DNA of 64,000 bases from Alphaproteobacteria bacterium (GTDB lineage: Bacteria > Pseudomonadota > Alphaproteobacteria > Rickettsiales > UBA8987). The stretch spans positions 62,001-126,000 of the forward strand of contig JAUIFA010000004.1 of assembly GCA_030429625.1 (NCBI GenBank), read 5' to 3'. Both the position numbers and the translations under genes were made by a program. A model generated the notes under the pieces. That model ran no database searches and had not been told where the DNA came from. It saw only the letters and a program-made list of their open reading frames with translations. Below are positions 28,363-38,521 of this stretch, piece after piece (the stretch's first letter is position 1; every line of letters begins with the position of its first letter).

Positions 28363-29556
28363 CTAACTATGTTTGCGCATAAATTGTTTAATATTGCGCA
28401 AGGCCTGACGCGTGCGCTGTAGGTTTTCTACCATACCGATGCGCACATGTCCATCCCCGCCAGGGCCAAATCCGATGCCTGGGGACACGGCCACTTTTGC
28501 CTCGTTCAACAGTAATTTTGAGAATTCCACGGACCCCATTTCCTGAAAAGCAGGAGGAATTTCTGCCCAGATAAACATCGATGCTTCCGGCTCCTTGGCC
28601 ATCCAACCCGCATCGTGCAGACCCTTAATTAGCACATCACGACGCTCCTGATAACGATGGCGTGCCTCCTCAACACAATCTTGCGGGCCATTAAGTGCTT
28701 CTGTTGCCGCCACTTGGATAGGCGTAAACCCTCCATAATCAAGGTACGATTTTATGCGCTTGAGCGCATGAATCACCTCAGGGTTTCCGCAGCAAAAACC
28801 AACCCGCCATCCTGCCATGGAATATGTTTTGCTCATTGAGGTAAATTCTACGGCGATGTCTTTTGCGCCCTTTACTTGTAAAACAGAGGGCGGTTTTTTG
28901 CCGTCAAAATAAATTTCACAATAGGCCAGATCGGAAATCAACAAGATGTCGTGGTGGCGACAAATGCCCACAACTTCCTCATAAAATTCCAACGTTGCCG
29001 TTTCTGCTGTCGGGTTGCAGGGGAAATTGACAATCAGTGCGCTTGGCTTAGGGCTGGTACTCTCAATGGAATGTTTAACCTTGGTTATAAAGTCGGCCAG
29101 AGGGTCTTGCGCAGAAAAATCCCTCTTTACAAAACAAATATTGGCCTCAGCAATAATAAATCCGTAAGGGTGAATCGGGTAGCTTGGATCGGAGGTAAGA
29201 ATAAAATCTCCCGGTTTACTGATGGCCGTTGCCAAATGATACAGCCCTTCTTTGGAACCCTGGCTAACGGTAATTTCTGTTTCCGGATCAAGACTTACAT
29301 CAAACCGACGCTCATAATAGCTTGCTACCGCTTTTCGCAAGCCCTTAATTCCGGCAGACACTGAATAGCCATGTGTGGTCGGATCCAGAACCACTGACCG
29401 CAGCTTTTCTACAATATGCGGCGGCGTAGGAGCATCGGGGTTGCCCATACCAAAATCAATAATGTCTTCACCACGCTGCCTTGCTTCCGCCTTCACCTTG
29501 TTCACTTCAGCAAAGACGTAAGGAGGCAACCGCTTTATGCGATAAAATTCTCTCAT
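28363..29556 (-). CDS. PLP-dependent class I/II aminotransferase (AlaC / LL-DAP-aminotransferase-like)
   Basis: 397 aa fold-type I aminotransferase. The internal aldimine Lys is in SMSKTYSMAGWRVGF, with NFPCNPTAE and the substrate-binding Arg region GHVRIGMVEN near the C-terminus. The opening REFYRIKRLPPYVFAEVNKVKAEAR resembles E. coli AlaC (YfdZ) and proteins often labelled LL-diaminopimelate aminotransferase in Alphaproteobacteria. Being upstream of hom suggests amino acid biosynthesis (alanine or aspartate family); I would not assign substrate more closely. Confidence 0.85.
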   Translation of the reverse strand: MREFYRIKRLPPYVFAEVNKVKAEARQRGEDIIDFGMGNPDAPTPPHIVEKLRSVVLDPTTHGYSVSAGIKGLRKAVASYYERRFDVSLDPETEITVSQGSKEGLYHLATAISKPGDFILTSDPSYPIHPYGFIIAEANICFVKRDFSAQDPLADFITKVKHSIESTSPKPSALIVNFPCNPTAETATLEFYEEVVGICRHHDILLISDLAYCEIYFDGKKPPSVLQVKGAKDIAVEFTSMSKTYSMAGWRVGFCCGNPEVIHALKRIKSYLDYGGFTPIQVAATEALNGPQDCVEEARHRYQERRDVLIKGLHDAGWMAKEPEASMFIWAEIPPAFQEMGSVEFSKLLLNEAKVAVSPGIGFGPGGDGHVRIGMVENLQRTRQALRNIKQFMRKHS

Positions 29557-29615
29557 TCTATTCTCACAAAATTACAGGCAGTCTTACTAGCCGTTAACGC
29601 CCTGCACAAGATGCA

Positions 29616-29843
29616 CTAGTATTTGCTGCCATCGCCGTAGATCACACGGCCACAGCCATCCCTACCAATTTTACTGCCGGCAGGCTGCTCGCATGTTTTT
29701 CTGTGCTCTTCCTCAATAAGGGGCGTTTCTTTCTCCCCAATACCAATTCTGTACAGCCCTAGCGACTGGCATGCTGCGGCCGAAAATAACGGCAACAAAC
29801 ATAATACTGTTATGCATTTCCTAATTATACTATTCATCATCAT
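29616..29843 (-). CDS. Small putative lipoprotein, 75 aa
   Basis: The N-terminus has basic residues and a hydrophobic core ending in SAAAC (Cys25), which looks like a lipoprotein signal. The ~50-residue mature part contains two more Cys (KTCEQPAG and DGCGRVIYGDG) and could form a disulfide. No family recognised. Three consecutive Met codons make the exact start uncertain. It lies 44 bases after the 148-aa lipoprotein gene and may be co-transcribed with it. Confidence 0.55.
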   Translation of the reverse strand: MMMNSIIRKCITVLCLLPLFSAAACQSLGLYRIGIGEKETPLIEEEHRKTCEQPAGSKIGRDGCGRVIYGDGSKY

Positions 29844-29887
29844 CTCTGTTTTTTATAGATTTACTCTTTATTTAGCTTTCCGTCAAC

Positions 29888-30334
29888 CTACCACTCTAAC
29901 GCTTTTTTCAATTTTTCTGTGGGCGTAGGAGGCGGCATCGTTCCGTCCGTTTCCCAAGGAGGGTTCTGCTCCCAAGGGTGCAGCTCTTCTGCGCCTTGTG
30001 GTGTAGCAGGCATCGCAGGCGGCATGGGCGAAGGCGGCATTGCATGTTGTGAAGGCATTGGCGGAGGCGCAAAAGGCGTTGCGCCAGGCATAGAGCCATA
30101 ATGCGCTGCAGAAGGAGTCTGAGGCATGGCGTTCGGATTTTCCATCATCGGCGAAGAGGGAGGGGGCGCACGCTTAGGCTCATCATCACCAAAGCAAAAC
30201 CAGTCTTCACAGCGTTTATCATGTACGGGAAAATATGATCCCAAGTTTTTCATGGTTTGACAGCCACCTAAAATAGGGGCGACAAGCATCAACAAAACGG
30301 TCATTGACACTAATGGGCGAGTAAAATTTATCAT
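29888..30334 (-). CDS. Proline/methionine-rich lipoprotein, 148 aa
   Basis: MINFTRPLVSMTVLLMLV leads to the lipobox LGGC, so Cys25 should be lipidated. A short segment with paired Cys (KRCEDWFCFGDDEP) is followed by a low-complexity region of ~80 residues rich in Pro, Met, Ala and Ser (repeats like PPMPS, PPSPMPPAMPATP), likely extended in the periplasm or across the cell wall. The C-terminus turns charged (TPTEKLKKALEW). I do not recognise a family. It is divergent from phaC across a 105-base AT-rich gap. Confidence 0.6.
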   Translation of the reverse strand: MINFTRPLVSMTVLLMLVAPILGGCQTMKNLGSYFPVHDKRCEDWFCFGDDEPKRAPPPSSPMMENPNAMPQTPSAAHYGSMPGATPFAPPPMPSQHAMPPSPMPPAMPATPQGAEELHPWEQNPPWETDGTMPPPTPTEKLKKALEW

Positions 30335-30439
30335 ATTTTCAACCTATTATTATTGAAAGATTCATACTATTACTGTACTACAATAACACAAAAATATTTC
30401 ATAGGTAAATATTGATTATTCTGCTTTGGAGAAATTTTT

Positions 30440-32269
30440 ATGTCTGCGGAAAAAAAACAGGGCAATGCGCGCTCGGACATGTACGATTATAATCCGGAAC
30501 AATTTTACGAATTGTTTAACAGCATTACCAACAAAAGTCAGGATTTGCTCCACTCCTACATCAACGGAAAGATGGGGTTTCTTAAATCTTCTGATCTGGC
30601 ACTTTTTAACGATGCGGCGCAAAGTTTTTCCCACGCATTGACAAATATTGTCTCCGATCCGCAAAAACTTATTGATGCGCAAATGAGCTTCTACCAAAGT
30701 TATATGGCTCTTTTTGCCAACGCCGCCGCACGGATGATGGGGGAAGAGGTAACGCCTGTTTTTGAGGCCACACACAAAGACCGACGCTTCCGCGATGAGC
30801 TTTGGAAAGAGAATTATGTTTTTGATTTTATTAAACAATCTTACCTTCTGACCAGCAAATGGCTACACAATACCATCGACGCGTCGGAAGATGGCGATGC
30901 GGAACTGGCCAAAAAACTTGATTTTTACACCAACCAGTATCTTGACGCGATTTCCCCCAGCAATTTTATTATGACCAACCCGGAAGTGTTGAAAGAAACC
31001 CTACAAACCAACGGGCAGAATCTGGTAAATGGTTTTAAAAATCTTCTGGAAGACTTTAAGGAAGGAGGATCACTCGACATCTCCATGACGGATAAGAGTG
31101 CCTATGTTGTTGGTAAAGATCTGGCCATAACCCCTGGGCATGTGGTGTTTGAAAATGAGTTGCTTCAGCTGATTATGTATAGCCCGACGACGGCAAAGGT
31201 GCATAAGAATCCAGTGCTTATTATTTCCCCATGGATTAATAAATACTACATTCTGGATATGAGGCCGGACAATTCTTTTGTCAAATGGATGGTGGACCAA
31301 GGCTATACCGTCTTTATCACTTCGTGGGCCAATGCTGACGAATCCCTGTCACACATCACCTTTGAAGACTATCTTGCAAAGGGCAGTCTGGCGGCCATTG
31401 ATGCGGTGAAAAAAGCAACGCAGTCAAAAGAGATTAATATCATCGGCTATTGTATTGGCGGCACGTTAACCGCCATTACGTTGGCCTATCTGGCCAAACA
31501 TAAAAAATTGGACAGCATTACATCCGCTACCTTACTCACCACAGAGGTTGATTTTTCTGACCCTGGAGAATTGGGACTGCTCATCTCCGACAGTTCCATT
31601 ACCTCCATTGAAAAATCTGGCGAAGAAAAGGGCTATTTCAATGGAAAATCAATGGGTAATATTTTCCGAATGCTCCGAGCAAATGATTTGGTTTGGTCGT
31701 TTGTTATCAACAACTATCTTTTGGGCAAAGAACCTTTGCCGTTCGATCTTTTGTTCTGGAATTCGGACTGCACCAACCTTCCGATTAAAATGCATTCTTA
31801 TTATCTGCGTAACATGTATCGGGAAAATAATCTTATTGAAAAAGATAAGTTGACCTTTCTTAATACGCCCATTGACGTATCGTTAGTCACCACTCCAACC
31901 TACCTCTTGTCCACCACCGAAGACCATATCGCTCCGTGGAAGGGCACCTACAAGACTACTGAGCTATTTTCCGGCCCCAAGAAATTTGTTCTCAGCGGCT
32001 CCGGTCACATTGCCGGGGTGGTCAACCCTCCTGCCAAACGTAAATATGGGTATCGTTGTGAAGAAAAATCGTCCAGTCGCTATCCCAAAAACCCTGAAAA
32101 ATGGTTGGAAAAAACTACCGCACATGAAGGCTCATGGTGGAAAGACTGGGACAAATGGATGAAAGACAATCACTATACCGGCGGAGAAATAGACGCACGC
32201 TCTGCTGATACAATCTGCCTTGAGCCAATCGAAAAAGCCCCGGGAAGATACGTACTCAAAAGCTGCTAG
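30440..32269 (+). CDS. phaC: Poly(3-hydroxyalkanoate) synthase, class I
   Basis: 609 aa. It polymerises (R)-3-hydroxyacyl-CoA into storage polyester at the granule surface. The lipase-like box GYCIGG holds nucleophile Cys338; Asp495 (TTEDHIAPW) and His523 (GSGHIAGVVNPP) complete the triad. The N-terminal domain (~1-200) and the size fit class I enzymes such as that of Cupriavidus. GGAG-type ribosome site (GGAGA) eight bases before ATG. No phaA, phaB, phasin or phaE is adjacent, so monomer supply is encoded elsewhere. A structured, non-coding 173-base stretch follows. Confidence 0.93.
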   Translation: MSAEKKQGNARSDMYDYNPEQFYELFNSITNKSQDLLHSYINGKMGFLKSSDLALFNDAAQSFSHALTNIVSDPQKLIDAQMSFYQSYMALFANAAARMMGEEVTPVFEATHKDRRFRDELWKENYVFDFIKQSYLLTSKWLHNTIDASEDGDAELAKKLDFYTNQYLDAISPSNFIMTNPEVLKETLQTNGQNLVNGFKNLLEDFKEGGSLDISMTDKSAYVVGKDLAITPGHVVFENELLQLIMYSPTTAKVHKNPVLIISPWINKYYILDMRPDNSFVKWMVDQGYTVFITSWANADESLSHITFEDYLAKGSLAAIDAVKKATQSKEINIIGYCIGGTLTAITLAYLAKHKKLDSITSATLLTTEVDFSDPGELGLLISDSSITSIEKSGEEKGYFNGKSMGNIFRMLRANDLVWSFVINNYLLGKEPLPFDLLFWNSDCTNLPIKMHSYYLRNMYRENNLIEKDKLTFLNTPIDVSLVTTPTYLLSTTEDHIAPWKGTYKTTELFSGPKKFVLSGSGHIAGVVNPPAKRKYGYRCEEKSSSRYPKNPEKWLEKTTAHEGSWWKDWDKWMKDNHYTGGEIDARSADTICLEPIEKAPGRYVLKSC

Positions 32270-32279
32270 GAGAAGTCTA

Positions 32280-32359
32280 AGAGCAGAAGTAAGGGTGATA
32301 TGGGAAGATGAACGTGAAGGTTTCGTCTTCTATAGGAGGGTGTTCTTTACTCCTGCTCT
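32280..32359. other. Structured element downstream of phaC
   Basis: An outer 13-base stem with one mismatch (32280-32292 with 32347-32359) encloses a second 9-base stem (32304-32312 with 32322-32330, one G-U). The two nested stems suggest a folded 3' UTR or small RNA. No promoter or good T run is evident, so strand and independence are unclear. Confidence 0.4.
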
Positions 32360-32364
32360 CAGTA

Positions 32365-32406
32365 AGTTAACCATACACAACTGATGGTTGTTGGTCAACT
32401 GTTTTA
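32365..32406. terminator. Hairpin between phaC and guaB, possible bidirectional terminator
   Basis: Arms 32365-32373 and 32392-32400 pair at eight of nine positions, with an inner 4-bp stem (CAAC/GTTG). A short GTTTTAT follows on the + strand. It lies between the convergent phaC and guaB genes, so ending both transcripts is likely. Confidence 0.45.
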
Positions 32407-32442
32407 TGAATTATCTTTATTCTATTGTAATATATAAACTAT

Positions 32443-33915
<1,473 letters not shown>

Positions 33916-33973
33916 CTACCTAATTATTAAGTCAAATTTCCAGTAAGTTGCAGCCTCTAATAGCACGGATATG

Positions 33974-34001
33974 AAAAAAGGCAAATAGTTTTTTACCTTT
34001 T
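33974..34001 (-). terminator. Rho-independent terminator after dnaQ
   Basis: Read on the reverse strand, AAAAGGTAAA and TTTGCCTTTT pair over ten bases (one G-U) and are followed by Ts. It lies eight bases past the dnaQ stop and closes the ppsR-aroE-coaE-dnaQ transcript before guaB. Confidence 0.65.
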
Positions 34002-34009
34002 GTAGGAAA

Positions 34010-34726
34010 TCATCCGCCCCAGAGTGGCTCTTTGATGTTTTCCGCAATAAATTTTTTGTGAGCGGACACTTCTTCCTCATTGGCAGGAAAGCTTCTGGGC
34101 TGCACGGTTACTTTCTCGATTTTTGGTGCATTTTTGTCTTCTGTGTCTTGAGAAAGGCTAGCCAATTCCATGCTGACCTGACTGCCTCCCATCAGCTCCA
34201 GATACATGTCCGCAAGCAGTTCCGCATCCAACAGCGCACCATGATGTGTGCGGTGAGAGTTATCAATGCCAAAGCGGCGACACAACGCATCAAGGCTCGC
34301 AGGAGAGCCAGGAAAGGTTTTCCTTGCGTGCAACAAAGTACAAAACACCTGATCGTTAGGAATATTATGTTTTCTTGCGTGGGTCAGTTCTGCATTGATA
34401 AAACGCATGTCAAATTCGGCATTGTGGATAATAAGCCTTGAATCCCCAACAAATTCTAAAAATTCATCGGCGATATTCTTAAAAACTGGCTTATCTTTCA
34501 AAAAATCTTCCGAAAGCCCATGAACATTATACGCCGCATCCGGCATAGAGCGCTCTGGGTTCACATACATATGAAATACTTTTCCCGTACGCACACGATT
34601 GATCATCTCAACACAGCCAATCTCGCACATACGGTGGCCTTCTTGTGGTTTGAAGCCTGTTGTTTCCGTGTCGAGCGAGATCTCTCGGCCGACGATTTCA
34701 TTGCTTGCCTGCATTGGTTTCCCCAT
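34010..34726 (-). CDS. dnaQ: DNA polymerase III epsilon subunit (3'-5' proofreading exonuclease)
   Basis: 238 aa DEDDh exonuclease. Exo I motif SLDTETTGF, Exo II VHGLSEDFL and IIHNAEFDMRFIN, Exo III with His in RTHHGALLDAELLADMYLEL. The C-terminal tail probably contacts the alpha subunit. It proofreads the replicative polymerase. The start overlaps coaE by 29 bases if ATG 34726 is used; ATG 34714 (MQASNEIVG) with GGGGA upstream is equally plausible. Gene order aroE-coaE-dnaQ is standard for Alphaproteobacteria next to the origin. Confidence 0.96.
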   Translation of the reverse strand: MGKPMQASNEIVGREISLDTETTGFKPQEGHRMCEIGCVEMINRVRTGKVFHMYVNPERSMPDAAYNVHGLSEDFLKDKPVFKNIADEFLEFVGDSRLIIHNAEFDMRFINAELTHARKHNIPNDQVFCTLLHARKTFPGSPASLDALCRRFGIDNSHRTHHGALLDAELLADMYLELMGGSQVSMELASLSQDTEDKNAPKIEKVTVQPRSFPANEEEVSAHKKFIAENIKEPLWGG

Positions 34727-35327
34727 ATTCCTTATAATCCTTCTTTATATCATCAATAATCGATAAAATCTGTTCTTGCACCTGTTCTTTGTTACAATTT
34801 GTGTCCACAACATAATCCGCACGTTCTTCTTTTTCTTTTTGCAGAAGCTGTAATTTCAAAATGGCCTGATATTTTTCATCGCTCATTCCTTCCCGCTGCA
34901 TCACCCTTTGCTGCTGTAACGTGGGCGGTGCCGACACCACAATCACCACATGACAATTCTTATCTGCGCCGGTTTCGTACAAAAGCGGAATGTCCTGCAC
35001 CATCATTTGTGCACCCAGTGCTTCTTGTTCTTTGACAAATTCTTCTCCCTTTTTCCTAACCATTGGATGAAGAATCTTTTCAAGTTGCTTGAGCTTGGCT
35101 TCATCGGCAAAAACAATGGATCCTAATGCGGCTCTGTCTATGTTGCCTTGTTCGGTTAAGGTTTGTGGAAAAATCTCTGCAACCTTATCAATGGCATCCC
35201 CACCGTCCTGCATCAATTTATGGATCTGTTCGTCTGCATCAAACACACCAATCCCATTTTCAACAAAGCATTGGGCCACAAAGCTCTTTCCCATACCAAT
35301 GGATCCTGTTAAACCAATAATAATCAT
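34698..35327 (-). CDS. coaE: Dephospho-CoA kinase
   Basis: 209 aa. It phosphorylates the 3' hydroxyl of dephospho-CoA, the last step of coenzyme A synthesis. The P-loop is GSIGMGKS (8-15) after MIIIGLT; FDADEQIHKLM and HPMVRKKGEEF, the family's DADxxxH and HPxVR motifs, are present. A longer in-frame frame upstream overlaps aroE and has no homology, so ATG 35327 is the start, one base from the aroE stop. Confidence 0.95.
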   Translation of the reverse strand: MIIIGLTGSIGMGKSFVAQCFVENGIGVFDADEQIHKLMQDGGDAIDKVAEIFPQTLTEQGNIDRAALGSIVFADEAKLKQLEKILHPMVRKKGEEFVKEQEALGAQMMVQDIPLLYETGADKNCHVVIVVSAPPTLQQQRVMQREGMSDEKYQAILKLQLLQKEKEERADYVVDTNCNKEQVQEQILSIIDDIKKDYKEYGETNAGKQ

Positions 35328-35328
35328 T

Positions 35329-36174
35329 CTACATTTTCTCCAACACAATGTTTCGCAGTTCGTCGTTAACTTCCGGCAATCCGGAGAATTTCTTATCTTC
35401 AGGGTCAAACCAAGCTTTAAAGCCCGGAGCAGCCTGATGCAACAACATTCCCAACCCATCAACTGTTGGATTGTTTCTGGCTTTGGCCTGTTGCAATATG
35501 TTGGTTGTTAGTGGATTAAACACAATGTCCGTCACCAAAGCTTCTTTTGGTAGTTTTTCAAGATTTATCACCAATTCATCTTGCCCTACCATGCCTAAAG
35601 ACGTGGTATTCACTAATATATTAGTATTTTCTAATATATTATCTCGCTTACCCCAATCTATCGCCTCAATCTTGCTGTTTCCAACATTTGAAAACGCATT
35701 ACACAGCTCTTCCGCACGGTTTTTGGTACGATTTAAGAGTATGATGTCTTTAAAATGTAACTTTATTAGGGCATAGATTATGGCTCTGGCAGCACCGCCC
35801 GCACCTAAGATCACTGCTTTTTGAGTGGCAAAGTCTGCTTTTTCAATGTTTTTACTAAACCCTATCCAGTCACTGTTGTCCCCAATAATTTTACCTTCTT
35901 TTACTGTGATGGTATTGACCGCGCCTATTTGCTGAGCGCATGAACTCAATTTATCAACTATTTTCATGCTTTCTTCTTTATGCGGAATGGTTACATTTAC
36001 TCCGGCATACCTATTTTTAGACAAGGATCTGATGAACGATTCCAAATTTTCCGGCAGAATTTCTATTTTCTCGTACGACCCGCCTATCCCGTATTTTTCC
36101 AACCAGTAATTATGAATGATGGGGGAAAGAGAATGCGTAATTGGATAACCTATAACCCCTGCTTTGATAGACAT
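35329..36174 (-). CDS. aroE: Shikimate dehydrogenase
   Basis: 281 aa. NADPH-dependent reduction of 3-dehydroshikimate to shikimate in the aromatic amino acid pathway. Substrate-binding N-terminus VIGYPITHSLSPIIHNYW, catalytic Lys in VNVTIPHKEESM, NADP motif ILGAGGAARAIIYAL followed by NRT, and the C-terminal QAAPGFKAWF. All key residues are present. ATG follows the ppsR stop with no gap (TAAATG). In many relatives a maf gene sits between ppsR and aroE; here none does. Confidence 0.96.
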   Translation of the reverse strand: MSIKAGVIGYPITHSLSPIIHNYWLEKYGIGGSYEKIEILPENLESFIRSLSKNRYAGVNVTIPHKEESMKIVDKLSSCAQQIGAVNTITVKEGKIIGDNSDWIGFSKNIEKADFATQKAVILGAGGAARAIIYALIKLHFKDIILLNRTKNRAEELCNAFSNVGNSKIEAIDWGKRDNILENTNILVNTTSLGMVGQDELVINLEKLPKEALVTDIVFNPLTTNILQQAKARNNPTVDGLGMLLHQAAPGFKAWFDPEDKKFSGLPEVNDELRNIVLEKM

Positions 36175-37005
36175 TTAATCTAATTCCCTTAACTTTTCGC
36201 GATGTTTTTTTAAAAGCTGTACCACCATGGCTGTGGTTTCTTCGATTGATTTTCGTGTAACATCAATGACAGGCCATTTTTGTTTGTTAAATAATTTTCT
36301 GGCTTCCAATATTTCTTGTTTAATGGCTTCCATGTCCACATAATCGGTCTGTCTTTCTTCGTTTAATGACAAAAGTCGGCTCTTTCTGATCGATAAAAGC
36401 CGATCAGGAGAAATTACCAAGCCTACTACGAGCGGTTTTTTTAAATCAAATAACGTGTCGGGCAGGGGGCAATGTAATACAAAAGGAACGTTGGCTGTGG
36501 CAATGCCCCGATACGACAAATACACACAGGTAGGGGTTTTGGATGTTCTTGAAACACCCACCAACACCACATCTGCATCTTCCAAATCGTCCGTGCTGGC
36601 TCCATCGTCATGGGCAATGGTATAATTAACCGCCTCCACCCGCTCAAAATAGTCTTCGTCAAGCTCATGTTGCCGCCCTGGAATGGCTTTGGCCTTTATC
36701 CCTATATAATTGGACAATGCTTTGGTGGCTCTTGCCAAAACAGGCACGCAGGGAACCGAATATTTGTGACAGACTTTTTCAAGCATTTCTTGAAGATTGT
36801 GATCAATAATTGTGTACATCACAATCCCAGGATTGTCTGATATTTCTTTGACTACCCGTTCCATTTGTCCTTTTGTTCTGACCAAAGACCAAATATGTTC
36901 TTCGTATTTCGTATCCTCAAATTGTGACATGACCGAACGGGCAATAGAGCTAACTGTTTCTCCCGTGGAATCCGATACAAGATGTAGATGAAAAATTTTA
37001 CTCAT
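36175..37005 (-). CDS. ppsR: PEP synthase / PPDK regulatory kinase-phosphorylase (DUF299)
   Basis: 276 aa. The family reversibly phosphorylates and inactivates phosphoenolpyruvate synthase or pyruvate phosphate dikinase, with ADP as donor and Pi-dependent reactivation. Diagnostic elements are HLVSDSTGETVSSIARSV at the N-terminus and the P-loop-like GVSRTSKTPTCVYLSYRG (~151-168). The target synthase is not in the window. It is the Rickettsia RP001-type origin-side gene and its start faces the putative oriC, so it should be among the earliest replicated. Confidence 0.94.
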   Translation of the reverse strand: MSKIFHLHLVSDSTGETVSSIARSVMSQFEDTKYEEHIWSLVRTKGQMERVVKEISDNPGIVMYTIIDHNLQEMLEKVCHKYSVPCVPVLARATKALSNYIGIKAKAIPGRQHELDEDYFERVEAVNYTIAHDDGASTDDLEDADVVLVGVSRTSKTPTCVYLSYRGIATANVPFVLHCPLPDTLFDLKKPLVVGLVISPDRLLSIRKSRLLSLNEERQTDYVDMEAIKQEILEARKLFNKQKWPVIDVTRKSIEETTAMVVQLLKKHREKLRELD

Positions 37006-37492
37006 AGTATCAATATCATATTTTAGTTATACACTATATATGTGAATAAGTAGGTATTTATACTCGAATAACTACTATATTTATACATATAAAGCTGAAT
37101 ATATCCTTTCTATCCCCGTTATGGTAAAAAATATACCATCAATTTTAACATGAATAAAAATAACATTATGTTTATTTATAACAGGGATAAAAAACTTTAC
37201 TCAAACCTTAGAGAATTTTAAATAAAGATATTTTACAATAAAATTCATTATTTTATATCTCTATATTTCATCTTCACCGTTAAGATGAATATGTGTGTGG
37301 ATGAATATGTTGATAAAATTTTATCCCCATAATTCACATCAATAACTAAACACTACTATTAAGAAAATAAATATAATTATCTTAGTATTAGAGGACCAGT
37401 ACTATTAAAATTATTTACATAAAAAGACTTGCGAATCTTAGGTTTAGAGCGTATCTATCTTGGAAATTCTTTTCCATGCATAACAACATACA
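37006..37492. other. Putative chromosomal origin of replication (oriC)
   Basis: A 487-base, very AT-rich non-coding gap between divergent ppsR and hemE, the same neighbours that flank the mapped Caulobacter origin. DnaA-box-like 9-mers: 37041-37049 (reverse TTATTCACA, perfect), 37027-37035 (TTATACACT), 37296-37304 (reverse TCATCCACA), 37321-37329 (TTATCCCCA), 37330-37338 (TAATTCACA) and 37411-37419 (TTATTTACA), the last five each one mismatch from TTATNCACA. A direct repeat GATGAATATGT occurs at 37284 and 37300, and AT-rich stretches could unwind. Gene direction switches here. Confidence 0.75.
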
Positions 37493-38521
37493 ATGACCAA
37501 TAAAAAAATAATCAATGCTTTAAAAAATATAAAAAACGACGTACCGCCTATTTGGCTGATGCGTCAGGCCGGACGGTTTTTGCCTGAATACAGGGAGGTG
37601 CGAGAGCATTTAGGATCGTTCTTAAATTTGTGTTATTCTCCTAAAGATGCAGCAGAGGTGACGCTGCAACCGGTAAGACGTTTTGGCTTTGACGCAGCGA
37701 TTATTTTTTCCGACATTTTAGTCATTCCTGACGCGCTTGGGGTAGATGTTAGCTTTGTCCAAGGAGAGGGGCCAAAATTATCCCCCATACAATCGGCTCA
37801 AGACATTAAAAAACTGGATGTTGATAAGGTTATTTCGCATTTAAATCCAGTGTTTGAAGCCTTAAAACTGACCAAGGAACATTTACCAGAATCGGCAGCG
37901 TTAATAGGCTTTGCCGGTGCTCCATGGACGGTTTCTACCTACATGATTGAAGGCGGCGGTAGTAAAGATTTTTCTACCACCAAGAAATTTGTGTTTGAGA
38001 ATCCTAAACTTTACCAAGAACTGCAAGAAATACTTATTCAAGCTACCTCACTTTATCTGATTGAACAAATCAAATCTGGCGCGGAAGTAATCCAGCTATT
38101 TGATAGCTGGTCAGGCGTGTTAGCGCATGAGGAATTTAGAGATTTGGTGATTAAACCAGCAAAGAAGATTGTAGAGAACATCAAAAAATATTCTCCTGAT
38201 ACTCCTATTATTGGTTTTCCTAAAGGTGCAGGATTCTTTTATGAGGAATATATCAAAGAAGTACCGGTTGATGGAGTGAGTATTGATTATACCGTACCGT
38301 TAGAATGGGCAGCAGAAAATCTTCAACCTCATGTCTGTGTGCAGGGAAATTTAGATCCAGTAATTTTAGCAACCTCACAAGAGTTAATCAGAAAACGAGC
38401 TCGGGAAATTAAAGACATATTAGGCAATGGTCGGTTTATCTTTAACCTTGGACATGGCATATTGCCGTATACGCCTATTGAAAATGTTGAGCTATTGGTG
38501 GACATTGTACGTAATGAGTAA
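37493..38521 (+). CDS. hemE: Uroporphyrinogen decarboxylase
   Basis: 342 aa. It removes four acetate carboxyls from uroporphyrinogen III to make coproporphyrinogen III. Signature IWLMRQAGRFLPEYREVR near the N-terminus with the essential Arg residues, and GFAGAPWTVSTYMIEGGGSKDF in the middle; the Asp of FSDILVIPDALG is present. No clear ribosome site precedes the ATG. The stop overlaps the start of hemH (ATGAGTAA), so the pair is coupled. It is the first gene rightwards of the putative oriC. Confidence 0.97.
   Translation: MTNKKIINALKNIKNDVPPIWLMRQAGRFLPEYREVREHLGSFLNLCYSPKDAAEVTLQPVRRFGFDAAIIFSDILVIPDALGVDVSFVQGEGPKLSPIQSAQDIKKLDVDKVISHLNPVFEALKLTKEHLPESAALIGFAGAPWTVSTYMIEGGGSKDFSTTKKFVFENPKLYQELQEILIQATSLYLIEQIKSGAEVIQLFDSWSGVLAHEEFRDLVIKPAKKIVENIKKYSPDTPIIGFPKGAGFFYEEYIKEVPVDGVSIDYTVPLEWAAENLQPHVCVQGNLDPVILATSQELIRKRAREIKDILGNGRFIFNLGHGILPYTPIENVELLVDIVRNE

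Noticed and set aside
32367-32374. TTAACCAT half site of CtrA
   Set aside because: It is part of the phaC-guaB hairpin and lies at no promoter.
34698-35462. 254-residue version of CoaE with a longer N-terminus
   Set aside because: The extra 45 residues overlap aroE, are Cys/Arg-rich and unlike the family; MIIIGLTGSIGMGKS is the proper start.
37006-37492. CtrA boxes in the origin region
   Set aside because: Several TTAA half sites occur, but no pair with seven-base spacing was found.
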